A stretch of 64,000 nt of DNA from Enhygromyxa salina (GTDB taxonomy: Bacteria > Myxococcota_A > Polyangia > Nannocystales > Nannocystaceae): contig NZ_PVNK01000278.1 in NCBI RefSeq assembly GCF_002994615.1, positions 1-64,000 of the forward strand, written 5' to 3'. This document shows, in pieces, positions 1 through 7,904 of the stretch. A program made the translations under genes and the position numbers. Position 1 is the first letter of the stretch, and every line of letters begins with the position of its first letter. Below the pieces are notes generated by a model. It worked only from the letters and a program-made list of their open reading frames with translations, was not told the DNA's origin and ran no database searches.

Positions 1-1
1 G

Positions 2-1099
2 GAGCGGGCGGTGTTGTTGGTGATGGCGGATGATGGGGAGCTGGGGGCGGCGGTGGTTCGGGCGGTTCGGGTCGAGCTCAACGACGTCGACGTCGCGCTC
101 GAGTCGGTGGCGATGGTCGGGGCTGAGGAGCTGCGGGGGCGGATTGATGCTGCGGAGGAGCTGATTCGGGAGCGTGGGGCGCTCGGGCTGGTGTGGCTGG
201 AGCCGCGCGCGGATGGGCTCGTGATTCACCTGGTGGTCGCGGACGCGGGGATGCTGCGGCGGCCGGTCGTGGGGGTCGACGAGCCGGGCGCGGCGGTCGA
301 GGCGGCGGCCGTCATCGTTCGCCACTTCACGACGGACCTGCTCGCGGGACGGCCGATCGGGCTGACGCGCTTCCCGGACCGGGCCGAGGAGGGCGCCGAG
401 GCCGATGCTGGCGAGCGCGAGGACCGGGGAGCGGGGGAGCGGCGCGACGGCTCGGCGCCGGTCGAGGCGCCGCCGATCGACGAGGCGGCGCCGCGGCGCC
501 CGAACCCGCTCGAGCGCCGCGGGGGCAGCCTCCGCTTGCAGGCCGGTTACGTCGGTCAGGCCTGGGCCCGCGAGCGCGCCTGGGACAGCGGCGCCGAGCT
601 GGCGCTGGGCTGGCGCTCGGCGCTCGGCGTCCACGTCGGCGCTGGCTTTGCGCTCATCCCTCGCTTCGAGGCGACCGTTGTCCACCCGACGGTCTCGGGC
701 TTGATGACCTATCGCGTCGGCCGCTACCCGCTGTCGGTCTTCGCCGGGTACCAGCACCTGTGGGCGCGGCCGGGGCTGGCCCTCGACTTTCAGCTGCGCG
801 TCGTGGCCGAGTTTCACGAGCGCAGCGCGACCGACCCGATCGGCGATGTCCGGATCGAGCTCAGCGAGTCCAACCTCCGGGTGATCCCCGCGCTCGAGCC
901 GCGGCTGCAGATCGACTACCTGCCGCTGCCGCAGCTGTCGGTGTTCGCGGCCGTGGGCCTGCGCGCAGCGCTGGTCGATGTCGAGTACGCCGTCGGCTAC
1001 GAGGTCGAGGGCGAGCCGGGGGGCGGCGCGCAGACCCGTGTGTTGCGGCCCAACCTGGTCTCGCCGATCGTGCTGCTCGGCGTCGCTGTGTTCTTGTAG
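2..1099 (+). CDS. hypothetical protein with C-terminal beta-barrel-like half (5' end outside window)
   Basis: The reading frame is open to the window edge, so the N-terminus is probably missing; the first in-window start is GTG at 11. The first ~120 visible residues are a soluble alpha/beta-looking segment. A charged Glu/Arg-rich linker follows (about residues 118-165), then ~190 residues of alternating aromatic and hydrophobic strands with Gly/Tyr turns, ending in a hydrophobic strand (VLLGVAVFL). This pattern suits an outer-membrane or periplasmic beta-sheet domain, but I recognise no family. The next gene begins about 40 nt downstream on the same strand. Function unknown; that it is a real gene is well supported by codon use and length. 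Confidence 0.6.
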   Translation, partial: ERAVLLVMADDGELGAAVVRAVRVELNDVDVALESVAMVGAEELRGRIDAAEELIRERGALGLVWLEPRADGLVIHLVVADAGMLRRPVVGVDEPGAAVEAAAVIVRHFTTDLLAGRPIGLTRFPDRAEEGAEADAGEREDRGAGERRDGSAPVEAPPIDEAAPRRPNPLERRGGSLRLQAGYVGQAWARERAWDSGAELALGWRSALGVHVGAGFALIPRFEATVVHPTVSGLMTYRVGRYPLSVFAGYQHLWARPGLALDFQLRVVAEFHERSATDPIGDVRIELSESNLRVIPALEPRLQIDYLPLPQLSVFAAVGLRAALVDVEYAVGYEVEGEPGGGAQTRVLRPNLVSPIVLLGVAVFL

Positions 1100-1138
1100 C
1101 GACGGCTTGTAGGATTGGCGGCGAGCTTGGGTCAGCGC

Positions 1139-1879
1139 ATGGGCAGGGGGCCAGGACCAGACGACGAGGCGTTGTTTTGCGACGCGCAGCTGCCAGCGTT
1201 GCGGGCCGCCGTCGACGAGCTCGCGTGGCTGCTCGGGCGCGGCTACGCCGAGACCTCGGCGCTGGCCCTGGTCGGCGATCGCCACGGCCTGCGGGCTCGG
1301 CAGCGGGCCGCGGTCCGGCGCTGCACCTGCACCGACGCCGCGCTCGCTCACCGCCGCGCGCGACGTGTGGACGCGGCCGGGGTCGCCGGGCAGGCCCTGG
1401 CGATCGATGGCTTCAACGTGCTGATCACGATCGAGTCGGCGCTCGCCGGGGGTGTGCTCCTGATCGGTCGTGACGGCAGCCTCCGCGACATGGCCAGCGT
1501 CCACGGCAGCTATCGCCGGACCGCGCAGACCCGGGCCGCGTGCGAGGCGATCGGCGATCACATCGCCGCGCTCGCGCCGGCCTCGGTCCTGTGGCTGCTC
1601 GACAGCCCCGTGTCCAACAGCGGGCGGCTCAAGGTCGCGCTCGCCGAGCTCGCCGAGGACCGAGGCTGGGACTGGGGCATCGAGCTCGACCACAACCCCG
1701 ACCGCCGACTCGCTCGCTTCGAGGGCGTGAGCGCGACGGCGGACGCGTGGATCCTCGACCAGGCCCGCGCGCGCTACGATCTCGCGTCCGCGGTCGTGGC
1801 CGATCGCTGCCCCGAGGCGTGGGTGCTCGACCTCGGCGCGCTCGCGTCGGGCCTTGCCGGCGCCGGGGCGCCGGGGTAG
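1139..1879 (+). CDS. DUF434/DUF5616-type protein of unknown function
   Basis: About 246 residues. An N-terminal all-helical segment has the signature WLLGRGYAETSALALVGDRH followed by RARQRAAVRRC, which I associate from memory with DUF434. It is followed by DGFNVLITIESALAGG, RDGSLRDMASVHGSYR and a C-terminal part with VLWLLDSPVSNSGRLK and a late Asp motif (VVADRCPEAWVLDLG), matching the DUF5616 partner domain. The second half looks like a Rossmann/PIN-like fold with conserved Asp residues, so a nucleotide- or nucleic-acid-related enzyme is possible; this is inference only. The start is uncertain: TTG codons at 1115 and 1127 are in frame and the ATG at 1139 lacks a clear ribosome site. It sits directly upstream of rlmD. 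Confidence 0.75.
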   Translation: MGRGPGPDDEALFCDAQLPALRAAVDELAWLLGRGYAETSALALVGDRHGLRARQRAAVRRCTCTDAALAHRRARRVDAAGVAGQALAIDGFNVLITIESALAGGVLLIGRDGSLRDMASVHGSYRRTAQTRAACEAIGDHIAALAPASVLWLLDSPVSNSGRLKVALAELAEDRGWDWGIELDHNPDRRLARFEGVSATADAWILDQARARYDLASAVVADRCPEAWVLDLGALASGLAGAGAPG

Positions 1880-1891
1880 TACCGGCGGTCG

Positions 1892-3253
1892 ATGAGCGTT
1901 GTGACGACCAAGATTGCGACTGTCGAGATCCGCGACCTCGCCCACGGCGGCGCCGGAGTCGGCAAGGCCCTCGACGGGGACGACGCGCGGGTGTGGTTCG
2001 TCGACGGCGCGCTCCCGGGCGAGCGCGTGCGGGCCAGCCTCGACGCCGAGCACAAGAGCTGGCTCCGGGGCCACACGCTGGAGGTCCTCGAGCCCTCGCC
2101 GGCCCGGGTCGCGCCGCCGTGCCCGCTCGCCGATCGCTGCGGGGGCTGCACGTGGCAGCACGTCGACGCGGCGGCCCAGGCTCAGCTCAAGGCCGACATC
2201 GTCGCCAACCAGCTGCGCAAGCTTCCGGCGCCCACGCCCGTCGCCGTGCCCAGCCCGAGCGCGCTCGGCTACCGTCGCCGCGCTCGCGTCCACTATCAGC
2301 GCGATCCAGGCCGCGAAGGCGAGGGCTTCGCGCTCGGCTTTTACGGTCAGCGGTCCCACGAGATCGTCGACGCGGACCGCTGCCCGGTCCTGGATCCAGC
2401 GCTCGACTGGGCCGTGCAGCAAGTTCGGGCGTGGGCCCGCTGGCTGCCCGAGTCCGGCAGCGTCCACGGGCTCAGCAACGGCGCCGAGGTCGTCCTCGGG
2501 CTCCCCGGCGTCCGTCCGACGCCCGAGCTCGAGGCTGCGATCCGCGCCGTGATCGAGGCCTCGGCGCCCGCCGAGGGCAGCGACTCGAGCCCCTCGGGGC
2601 CGAGCCTCGTCGGCGTCCAGCTGCGCGCAGGCCGGGCGCGCGTCGGCGTCGGCCGGACCTGGCTCGAGCTCGACGGCGACGGCCCGACGCCGCCGGTCAG
2701 CCAGGGTCCCTTCACCTTCAGCCAGGCCCAGGCCGCGCAGAACGCCGCACTGGTCGCGCACGTGGTCGAGATGGCCGCGCCCGCCGACCGTCGGGTGCTC
2801 GAGCTCCACGCGGGCGTCGGCAACTTCTCGCGCGCGCTCGCGCGCTCGGCCAAGCGGGTCTGGACCGTCGACGGCGACCGCGAGGCGGTCGCCAACCTCC
2901 AGCGCACCGTCGAGCGCTGGGGCCTGCCGATCAACGCCAAGCGCGGCCAGGCCGAGAAGCTCCTGGCCAAGCTCGCGGGCGGCGGGCGTCACTACGACGT
3001 CGTCGTGTGTGATCCGCCGCGCGCGGGCATCGGAGCCCAGGCCGCGCGCGATCTGGCCGCGGTCGCGCGCGAGCGGATCGTCTACGTCTCGTGTGACCCG
3101 GCCACGCTGGCCCGAGATCTGAGCCACCTCGCCGGGCCCGACGCGGCCTTCGAGCTGGTCGATCTGCGCGTGTTCGACATGATGCCGATGACGGCCGAGG
3201 TCGAGGTCGTCGCAACCTTGGTCCGTCGGGGCCAACAGCACGGGGCCGGGTGA
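1892..3253 (+). CDS. rlmD: 23S rRNA (uracil-5-)-methyltransferase, RlmD/RumA family
   Basis: SAM-dependent C5-methylation of a uridine, normally in 23S rRNA (RlmD), possibly tRNA (TrmA-like). The N-terminal ~65 residues form a TRAM RNA-binding domain. Cysteines at about 77, 83 and 86 (CPLADRCGGC), of the Fe-S cluster type, follow. The C-terminal Rossmann methyltransferase has ELHAGVGNFSRAL (SAM loop), VVCDPPRAGIG (motif IV) and YVSCDPATLARDL, whose Cys401 is the expected nucleophile. At 453 residues it is normal length. The stop overlaps the GTG of holA by 4 nt, so the two are likely co-translated. The rRNA-versus-tRNA substrate cannot be settled from sequence alone. Confidence 0.9.
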   Translation: MSVVTTKIATVEIRDLAHGGAGVGKALDGDDARVWFVDGALPGERVRASLDAEHKSWLRGHTLEVLEPSPARVAPPCPLADRCGGCTWQHVDAAAQAQLKADIVANQLRKLPAPTPVAVPSPSALGYRRRARVHYQRDPGREGEGFALGFYGQRSHEIVDADRCPVLDPALDWAVQQVRAWARWLPESGSVHGLSNGAEVVLGLPGVRPTPELEAAIRAVIEASAPAEGSDSSPSGPSLVGVQLRAGRARVGVGRTWLELDGDGPTPPVSQGPFTFSQAQAAQNAALVAHVVEMAAPADRRVLELHAGVGNFSRALARSAKRVWTVDGDREAVANLQRTVERWGLPINAKRGQAEKLLAKLAGGGRHYDVVVCDPPRAGIGAQAARDLAAVARERIVYVSCDPATLARDLSHLAGPDAAFELVDLRVFDMMPMTAEVEVVATLVRRGQQHGAG

Positions 3254-4350
3254 GCGGTCTGCTCGATGCGATCGGCGGCGGCGGCGAGCTGGCCCCGGTC
3301 TACCTGCTGTGGGGCGACGACCAGGCCGCGATCAAGGCCGTCGTCGCCGCGCTGCGCGAGGCCGCGCTGCGCCCCGGCGGGGTCTCGACCGGCATGGAGG
3401 CGTTCAACCACGAGCAGTTCGACGCGCCCTACGTGCTCGCCGCGGCCGAGGTCCTCAACGCCTGCGGGCAGGTCCCGATGATGTCCGCGCGCCGGCTGAT
3501 CGAGCTGTCCTCGCCCGAGGACTTCGGTCGCCACCGCAAGGCCGAGGAGCTCGACGGCGAGACCAAGGAGCTCGAGTCCAAGCGCGACGACGCGATCGCG
3601 GCCCTGATCGAGTACTTCGACGACCCCAACCCGACGACCGTGCTGGTCGTGACCAGCTCGGGGATCAAGGGCACCTCGAAGCTGGTCAAGGCCGCGAAGA
3701 AGTCGAAGTCCGTGGTCGAGCGCAAATTTTCGCCGCCCGACGAGCGCGAGGCGGTCGACGAGTTGCTGGCCGAGGCCAGCCGCCGCGAGCTGCCGCTGAG
3801 CCCCGCGGGCGCCCACGCGCTGGTCGGCGCGGTCGGCACCAGCTTGTCCGAGCTGATCCCCGCGCTCGAGCGCGCGGTCGCGTTCTCGGACGGCGCCCGC
3901 GTCGAGCGCGAGCACGTCGAGGCCGTCGTCGCGAGCACCCGCGAGGCCAACGTGTTCGATCTGACCGACGCGATCGGCCGCTCCGACCACGTCCGGGCCC
4001 TCGAGATCCTCGCGCGCATGTTTCACACCAGCGAGAAAGATCCCGGCCAGGCCATGAAATTGCTCGGCCTGCTGCTGTGGCAGACCCGGCGCCTGTGCAC
4101 CGTGAAGTTCGCCCGCGATCCGGCGGCGGCGCTCAACAGCAAGCCGTTCGCGGTGCGCAAGCTCCAGCAGCAGGCCAGCGGCTTCGACGAGCGCCGGCTG
4201 CGGGCTGCCTACGCGGGCTTGGCCCGGCTCGACGCCGATCTCAAGGGCGGCTCGAAGCTCGCCTACGAGTCGCCCTTCATCGCCCTGCAGCGCTGGGTCC
4301 TCGACACCTGCGGGGCGCTGCCTGACGTCGACCCGCGCGGTCGAGCCTAG
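3250..4350 (+). CDS. holA: DNA polymerase III delta subunit (clamp loader)
   Basis: 366 residues. The delta subunit opens the beta sliding clamp as part of the clamp-loader complex. Features are the start YLLWGDDQAAI (the degenerate ATPase fold that replaces the Walker A of true AAA+ subunits), EVLNACGQVPMMSARRLIEL, TTVLVVTS, and a C-terminal helical domain with DLTDAIGRSD and QAMKLLGLLLWQTRRL, all typical of HolA. GTG start overlaps the rlmD stop. Oddity: the stop TAG (4348-4350) lies inside the left terminal repeat of the palindromic element that follows, so insertion of that element may have set the present C-terminus (VDPRGRA). Confidence 0.9.
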   Translation: MSGLLDAIGGGGELAPVYLLWGDDQAAIKAVVAALREAALRPGGVSTGMEAFNHEQFDAPYVLAAAEVLNACGQVPMMSARRLIELSSPEDFGRHRKAEELDGETKELESKRDDAIAALIEYFDDPNPTTVLVVTSSGIKGTSKLVKAAKKSKSVVERKFSPPDEREAVDELLAEASRRELPLSPAGAHALVGAVGTSLSELIPALERAVAFSDGARVEREHVEAVVASTREANVFDLTDAIGRSDHVRALEILARMFHTSEKDPGQAMKLLGLLLWQTRRLCTVKFARDPAAALNSKPFAVRKLQQQASGFDERRLRAAYAGLARLDADLKGGSKLAYESPFIALQRWVLDTCGALPDVDPRGRA

Positions 4351-4513
4351 CAGCCCGGGGTGCAATGCATCGTGTCGCCTCGCGCCGGAATTTTCGCCGA
4401 GGGCGCGAAGCCAAAACGCCGCTGTACCGGGCGTACTGCAAGTTTTGGCGACAAAGCCCTCGGTGAAAAGGCCAAGCGAGGCGGCGCGAGGCATTGCACC
4501 CCGGGCTGCTAGG
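4346..4513. repeat. 168-bp imperfect palindrome with perfect 23-bp ends (MITE/REP-like element)
   Basis: The ends 4346-4368 and 4491-4513 are exact reverse complements (they begin CCTAGCAGCCCGGGG). The rest of the two ~84-nt arms still match imperfectly; both carry CACCGAGGG/CGCCGAGGG- and GCCAAAAC-like blocks. As RNA it would fold into one very long hairpin. It has no coding capacity. The left tip provides the holA stop codon, and CGCGGTCGAGCCTAG occurs just left of the element and again within 65 bp to its right, which would fit a duplicated target. A miniature inverted-repeat element mobilised in trans is the simplest reading; no transposase is seen in the window. Confidence 0.75.
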
Positions 4514-4576
4514 GCCCACGCGGTCGAGCCTGGCGCCCACGCGGTCGAGCCTGGCGCCTACGCGGTCGAGCCTAGG
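4514..4576 (+). repeat. three tandem 21-bp repeats
   Basis: Units at 4514-4534, 4535-4555 and 4556-4576. The first two are identical and the third differs at three positions. The unit core CGCGGTCGAGCCTRG also occurs at the 3' end of holA left of the palindrome, so the array seems to derive from the holA end. Confidence 0.85.
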
Positions 4577-4590
4577 GGAGGGCAGGGCAG

Positions 4591-4626
4591 AAACAAAGAC
4601 GGCCCACTGCAGGGCAGGGGCCGTCT
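4591..4626 (-). terminator. rho-independent terminator of rpsT
   Basis: On the minus strand a perfect 9-bp stem AGACGGCCC/GGGCCGTCT (4626-4618 with 4605-4597) has a 12-nt loop and is followed by a T-rich stretch TTGTTT. It lies 27 nt beyond the rpsT stop. Confidence 0.8.
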
Positions 4627-4652
4627 GGCGCGAAAGAAGCAGGATCCGGAGT

Positions 4653-4931
4653 TCAGTCGGCGGTCGTCGCTGCGGCCTTGGTCACGGCGAGGGTCAGACG
4701 CGAGGCGTAGCGCGACGCGGTGTGACGATGAAGGACGCCCTTGGAGTTGGCCTTGCCGATCGCCTTGAGCGCGATCGGGAGCGCGGACTGGGCAGCCTCG
4801 ACGTCGCCGTCGGCGATCGCTTTGCGGACCCGCTTGACGTAGGTCCTCATCGAGCTGAGGTGCGTAAGGTTTCGAGCCCGTCGCTTGATCCGTTGTCGGT
4901 TGCGCTTCTCGGCCTGTTTATGATTCGCCAT
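4653..4931 (-). CDS. rpsT: 30S ribosomal protein S20
   Basis: 92 residues starting MANHKQAEKRNRQRIKRRAR, the canonical basic S20 N-terminus that binds 16S rRNA; the body has MRTYVKRVRKAI and ends with Ala-rich helix ASRLTLAVTKAAA. The ATG at 4931 is chosen because it begins the family N-terminus; the frame runs on upstream but that stretch is not S20-like. It is monocistronic: its own promoter lies upstream, divergent from the cyclophilin lipoprotein gene, and its own terminator lies downstream. Confidence 0.95.
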   Translation of the reverse strand: MANHKQAEKRNRQRIKRRARNLTHLSSMRTYVKRVRKAIADGDVEAAQSALPIALKAIGKANSKGVLHRHTASRYASRLTLAVTKAAATTAD

Positions 4932-4999
4932 GAGTCGTCTCGGTTGGTCTCGGTCTGCTTCGAACGGGCTTCGCGGCCCAGCGTGGGTGCTGGGGCCGC

Positions 5000-5030
5000 A
5001 TGTTGTGGCCCGTCGCTTCGGGCTTGTCAA
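5000..5030 (-). promoter_or_regulatory. candidate sigma-70 promoter of rpsT
   Basis: On the minus strand a consensus -35 TTGACA (5030-5025) is followed 17-19 nt later by CACAACAT, the weaker -10 region. A 10-bp hairpin (GCGGCCCAGC against GCTGGGGCCGC, 4973-4999) lies directly at the predicted transcript start. Confidence 0.5.
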
Positions 5031-5062
5031 GCTGGCGCTCGCCAGTCAACCTGCGCCTCGAG

Positions 5063-5938
5063 ATGTCCTCCCTCGGCGACCACCCACTCGTGGTGCTGCT
5101 CGTGCTCGCGCTCACGCCCGCGTGCGTGTTCACGCCGCCTCCGCCGCTGCCCGGCGAGGTCGACGACGGCCTGAGCAAGCTGCTCGGCGAGCCGACGGCG
5201 CGGGGCGGAGGGCAGGGCGGCTCAACGCTCCGCGACGGCGACGACGACGAGGAGCCCGGCCGCTCGGGCGAGCTCGCGTCGCGCTTCAAGCGAGGTCAGG
5301 AGCCCGACGTCGGCATGACCCTCGAAGAGATTCGGGCGTTCAACGCGGCCCAGGGCGACCCGGTCGACGGCTTCTACTCCCTCGAGGACGCCCTCGCCGG
5401 GCTCCCGACCGAGGGGGAGCTGTGGGTGGAATTCGTGACCGCGCGCGGGGTCATCGACTGCCGCCTGTTCGAGCAGCTGACGCCGGTCACGGTCGCCAAC
5501 TTCGTCGGGCTCGCCCGCGGGCTGCGGCCATGGTTCGACCGTGACGCCGAAGAGTGGGTCGAGGGTCAACCCTACTACGATGGCACGACGATCCACCGGG
5601 TGATCCCGGGCTTCATGATCCAGGCCGGCGATCCAACCGCGACCGGGCGGGGCAACCCCGGCTACGTGATCCCCGACGAGATCCACCCGGAGCTCGGCCA
5701 CGACGGCGGCGCCCTGAGCATGGCCAACAAGGGCCCGAACACCGGCAGCGCGCAGTTCTTCGTCGTGCTCGAGCCCGCCGCGCACCTCGATGGCGACCAC
5801 TCGGTGTTTGGCCGGTGCACGGCCGCCGGGGTCGAGATCGCCAACGAGATCGCCAACGTTGCCGTCGGCGCCGACGACAAGCCGATCGACGACGAGCGGA
5901 TCGAGCAGGTCCGGATCGTCCGCCGACCGTCAAACTAG
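5063..5938 (+). CDS. cyclophilin-type peptidyl-prolyl cis-trans isomerase, lipoprotein
   Basis: 291 residues. From ATG 5063 the protein starts with a lipoprotein signal, hydrophobic LVVLLVLALTPAC, with the lipidated Cys about residue 22, then a Pro-rich and acidic linker. The catalytic domain has the cyclophilin signatures VTVANFVGLARG, YYDGTTIHRVIPGFMIQAGD (the Arg and Phe of the active site), GALSMANKGPNTGSAQFFV and HLDGDHSVFGRC. It probably assists folding of exported proteins in the periplasm. An earlier in-frame start at 5000 would add 21 residues without a signal-like character. It is divergent from rpsT. Confidence 0.9.
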   Translation: MSSLGDHPLVVLLVLALTPACVFTPPPPLPGEVDDGLSKLLGEPTARGGGQGGSTLRDGDDDEEPGRSGELASRFKRGQEPDVGMTLEEIRAFNAAQGDPVDGFYSLEDALAGLPTEGELWVEFVTARGVIDCRLFEQLTPVTVANFVGLARGLRPWFDRDAEEWVEGQPYYDGTTIHRVIPGFMIQAGDPTATGRGNPGYVIPDEIHPELGHDGGALSMANKGPNTGSAQFFVVLEPAAHLDGDHSVFGRCTAAGVEIANEIANVAVGADDKPIDDERIEQVRIVRRPSN

Positions 5939-6485
5939 TCGTCGTTTGGCGGCTGTCCGACGGCTGGCTGATGGGCCGTCGTGGCAGCGCGGCGCGACTC
6001 TTGCTTGCAGGTAAAACCAGTGTATCCGCAGGATGAAATAGTGAAGATATTACCGAATATGCACACTCTAGATTCCCCGCACTAATGCAGACTATCGGCC
6101 GACAGATGTTCGCGTTTGTCTGTTGCGGATGGCTAGAACACCCATAGTCGTGCTTCTGCGGGCTTTGGTCGACAAGGCGCGGGTTTCAGTCGACGGCGAG
6201 GCTCCGAAGATCTGGCCGGCGATCCGCGGTGTGGTGCAGATCGCGATCGCGATCCGCGCCGGATAGCGATCGCGATCGCGATCGCGATCCGCGCCTACCT
6301 ATTCGAGCAGGTGGCCCAATTCCGGGCCACGCATGAATTTCGTCGCACTGGTCCGTTTACTTCCACGGCCCGCTCCTTCCATAATCAGCACACGAAGACA
6401 CCGGAGCGGCGAGTCGGCGGCCTGTTGGCATCCGCAACGCCGTCGCTCGTCTGGTGGTCATGAGCGCAGCACGCAGGGGCCTTGG
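5939..6485. other. long intergenic region with AT-richer segment
   Basis: No convincing gene here. Positions ~6010-6150 are clearly more AT-rich than the surroundings (GAAATAGTGAAGATATTACC and similar), and 6239-6295 holds GCGATC repeats. At 6311-6330 a perfect 7-bp hairpin (GTGGCCC, loop AATTCC, GGGCCAC) stands just before an ATG at 6333 that is in frame with the downstream kinase. The region probably contains the kinase promoter; I could not assign one box with confidence. Confidence 0.5.
6239..6295. repeat. GCGATC-rich direct repeats
   Basis: A 21-bp sequence beginning ATCGCGATCGCGATCC occurs at 6240-6260 and again at 6275-6295, 35 bp apart. The block is built from overlapping CGATCG/GCGATCGC palindromes. 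It could be replication slippage or a protein-binding array. Confidence 0.8.
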
Positions 6486-7865
6486 TTGACCGATAGCGAT
6501 CGCAGTCTCGCAGCAATCCTCGAACGGGTCACCGGTTCGAGCCACGGGGTGGTCGAGTTCGGTCGCTACGAGCTGCTCCGGTTGATCGGGCGCGGCGGCA
6601 TGGGCCAGGTGTTCGAGGCCTGGGACACGCAGCTCGAGCGGAGGGTCGCCATCAAAGTGTTGACGGCCGAGCACAGCGATGACCTCGCGCTGCGCGAGGC
6701 TCGCTGCGTGGCCCGGGTCGCCCACCCGAACGTCGTCTCGGTCCACGAGGTCGGACGCGTCGACAGCCTGGTGTTCATCGCCATGGAGCTGATCGATGGC
6801 CCGAACCTTCGTCAGTGGCTGCGCGAGCAGCCGCGGCGCTGGTCCGACGTCCTCGACCAGGTCATCGACGCGGGGCGCGGGCTGGCGGCGGTCCACCGCG
6901 CCGGCCTGGTCCACGGCGACGTCAAGCCGGGCAACGTGCTCGTGGACGGCGTCGTCGGCCGGGAGCGGCGGGCGCGGATCGCCGACTTTGGGCTCGCGCG
7001 GGTCCGCTCGCGGGTCGCCGAGCCCGCGCTCGTGGCGGCCGTGCGTCGCGCCGCCGAGGCCGTCGAGACCGAGCTGGTCGACCTCGATCACCGGCGACCC
7101 CTGGGCGAGCCCCTCGGGCTCTCGCAGCCTCTCGCCGCGCCGCTCGAGCTCGAGGGGTCACCCGTCTGCCGCGTCCTCCCGTCCGGCGCCTCGCTCCCCA
7201 CGCCTGTGGCCCCCGTCGTCGGCGGCACGAAGCCCTACATGGCGCCAGAGTGCCTGGCGGGGGCGCCCGACGACCTCACGCGCGCGGATCAGTACGGTCT
7301 GTGTGCGACGGCGTGGGAGGCCTTGTTCGGCGTGCGCCCCTACGCGGGCAAGAGCGCCGTGGCGATCCTCGGCTCGATCGCCGCGGAGCGGATCGAGCGG
7401 GGGCACGGTCGCCCGCGGGGCATGCCGCGCGCGATCGAGGTCGCGCTCTTGCGAGGCCTGAGCGCGGCCCCCGAGCGCCGCTGGTCCAGCGTCGAGGCGT
7501 TGGTCGCGGCGCTCGAGCGCGGGCGTGACGCGCCGCGCCGCGCGGCGCTCCGCGGCTTGGTCGCGGCGGCCGTCGGTCTCGGCTTGGCCGGGATCTCGAT
7601 CGGGATCGGGTCCACGCCAGATCCCGATCGAGATCCCCGCGAGTCCGAGCCAGACGTCTGCGCGGCGCGGCTCGATCCGCTCGGAACCAGCTGGGACAGG
7701 CGTGCGGAGCCCGAGCCAAACGAAGAGCTCCGGGCTGCGGGCAGGTACCCGGCTCGCTGGCTCGACCAGCGGGTCGTGGAGTGGGCAGCAAAGTGGCTGC
7801 GGGCGGCGGACGAGCCCCCCCTCGAGTCCCCCTTCGAGCCGGGGCCCCCACCCCGAACAGATTAG
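6486..7865 (+). CDS. Ser/Thr protein kinase, membrane anchored, non-RD type with long activation segment
   Basis: 459 residues from TTG 6486, chosen because AGGGG stands 6 nt before it and the upstream in-frame stretch from ATG 6333 looks non-coding. The kinase domain has a glycine loop IGRGGMGQVFEAWD (34-47), VAIK with Lys57, catalytic loop HGDVKPGNVLVD (143-154), DFG 167-169 and MAPE about 252-255. HRD is replaced by HGD, so this is a non-RD kinase. About 83 residues separate DFG from APE, against some 25 usually. A transmembrane helix follows (about AALRGLVAAAVGLGLAGISI), then ~90 extracytoplasmic residues without a known sensor domain. It converges on the large repeat protein. Confidence 0.85.
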   Translation: MTDSDRSLAAILERVTGSSHGVVEFGRYELLRLIGRGGMGQVFEAWDTQLERRVAIKVLTAEHSDDLALREARCVARVAHPNVVSVHEVGRVDSLVFIAMELIDGPNLRQWLREQPRRWSDVLDQVIDAGRGLAAVHRAGLVHGDVKPGNVLVDGVVGRERRARIADFGLARVRSRVAEPALVAAVRRAAEAVETELVDLDHRRPLGEPLGLSQPLAAPLELEGSPVCRVLPSGASLPTPVAPVVGGTKPYMAPECLAGAPDDLTRADQYGLCATAWEALFGVRPYAGKSAVAILGSIAAERIERGHGRPRGMPRAIEVALLRGLSAAPERRWSSVEALVAALERGRDAPRRAALRGLVAAAVGLGLAGISIGIGSTPDPDRDPRESEPDVCAARLDPLGTSWDRRAEPEPNEELRAAGRYPARWLDQRVVEWAAKWLRAADEPPLESPFEPGPPPRTD

Positions 7866-7885
7866 ACCCCCGCGGCTGTCAGCGA
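7865..7885. repeat. copy A of a 21-nt motif at a convergent gene junction
   Basis: GACCCCCGCGGCTGTCAGCG followed by A. It differs at one position from 28680-28700. Both copies lie between the stops of two converging genes. Confidence 0.6.
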
Positions 7886-7904
7886 CTTTGCCTCGCCAGG
7901 GACT

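Noticed and set aside
193-1473. Long Arg/Gly/Ala-rich open frames overlapping the first two genes, and many similar frames elsewhere on both strands
   Set aside because: Typical artefacts of GC-rich DNA: low-complexity Arg/Ala/Pro/Gly protein, no homology, and they shadow genes with clear family motifs.
6333-6485. ATG 6333 as kinase start
   Set aside because: The extra 51 residues (Arg/Ser/His-rich) look non-coding, and TTG 6486 has a ribosome site; still possible.
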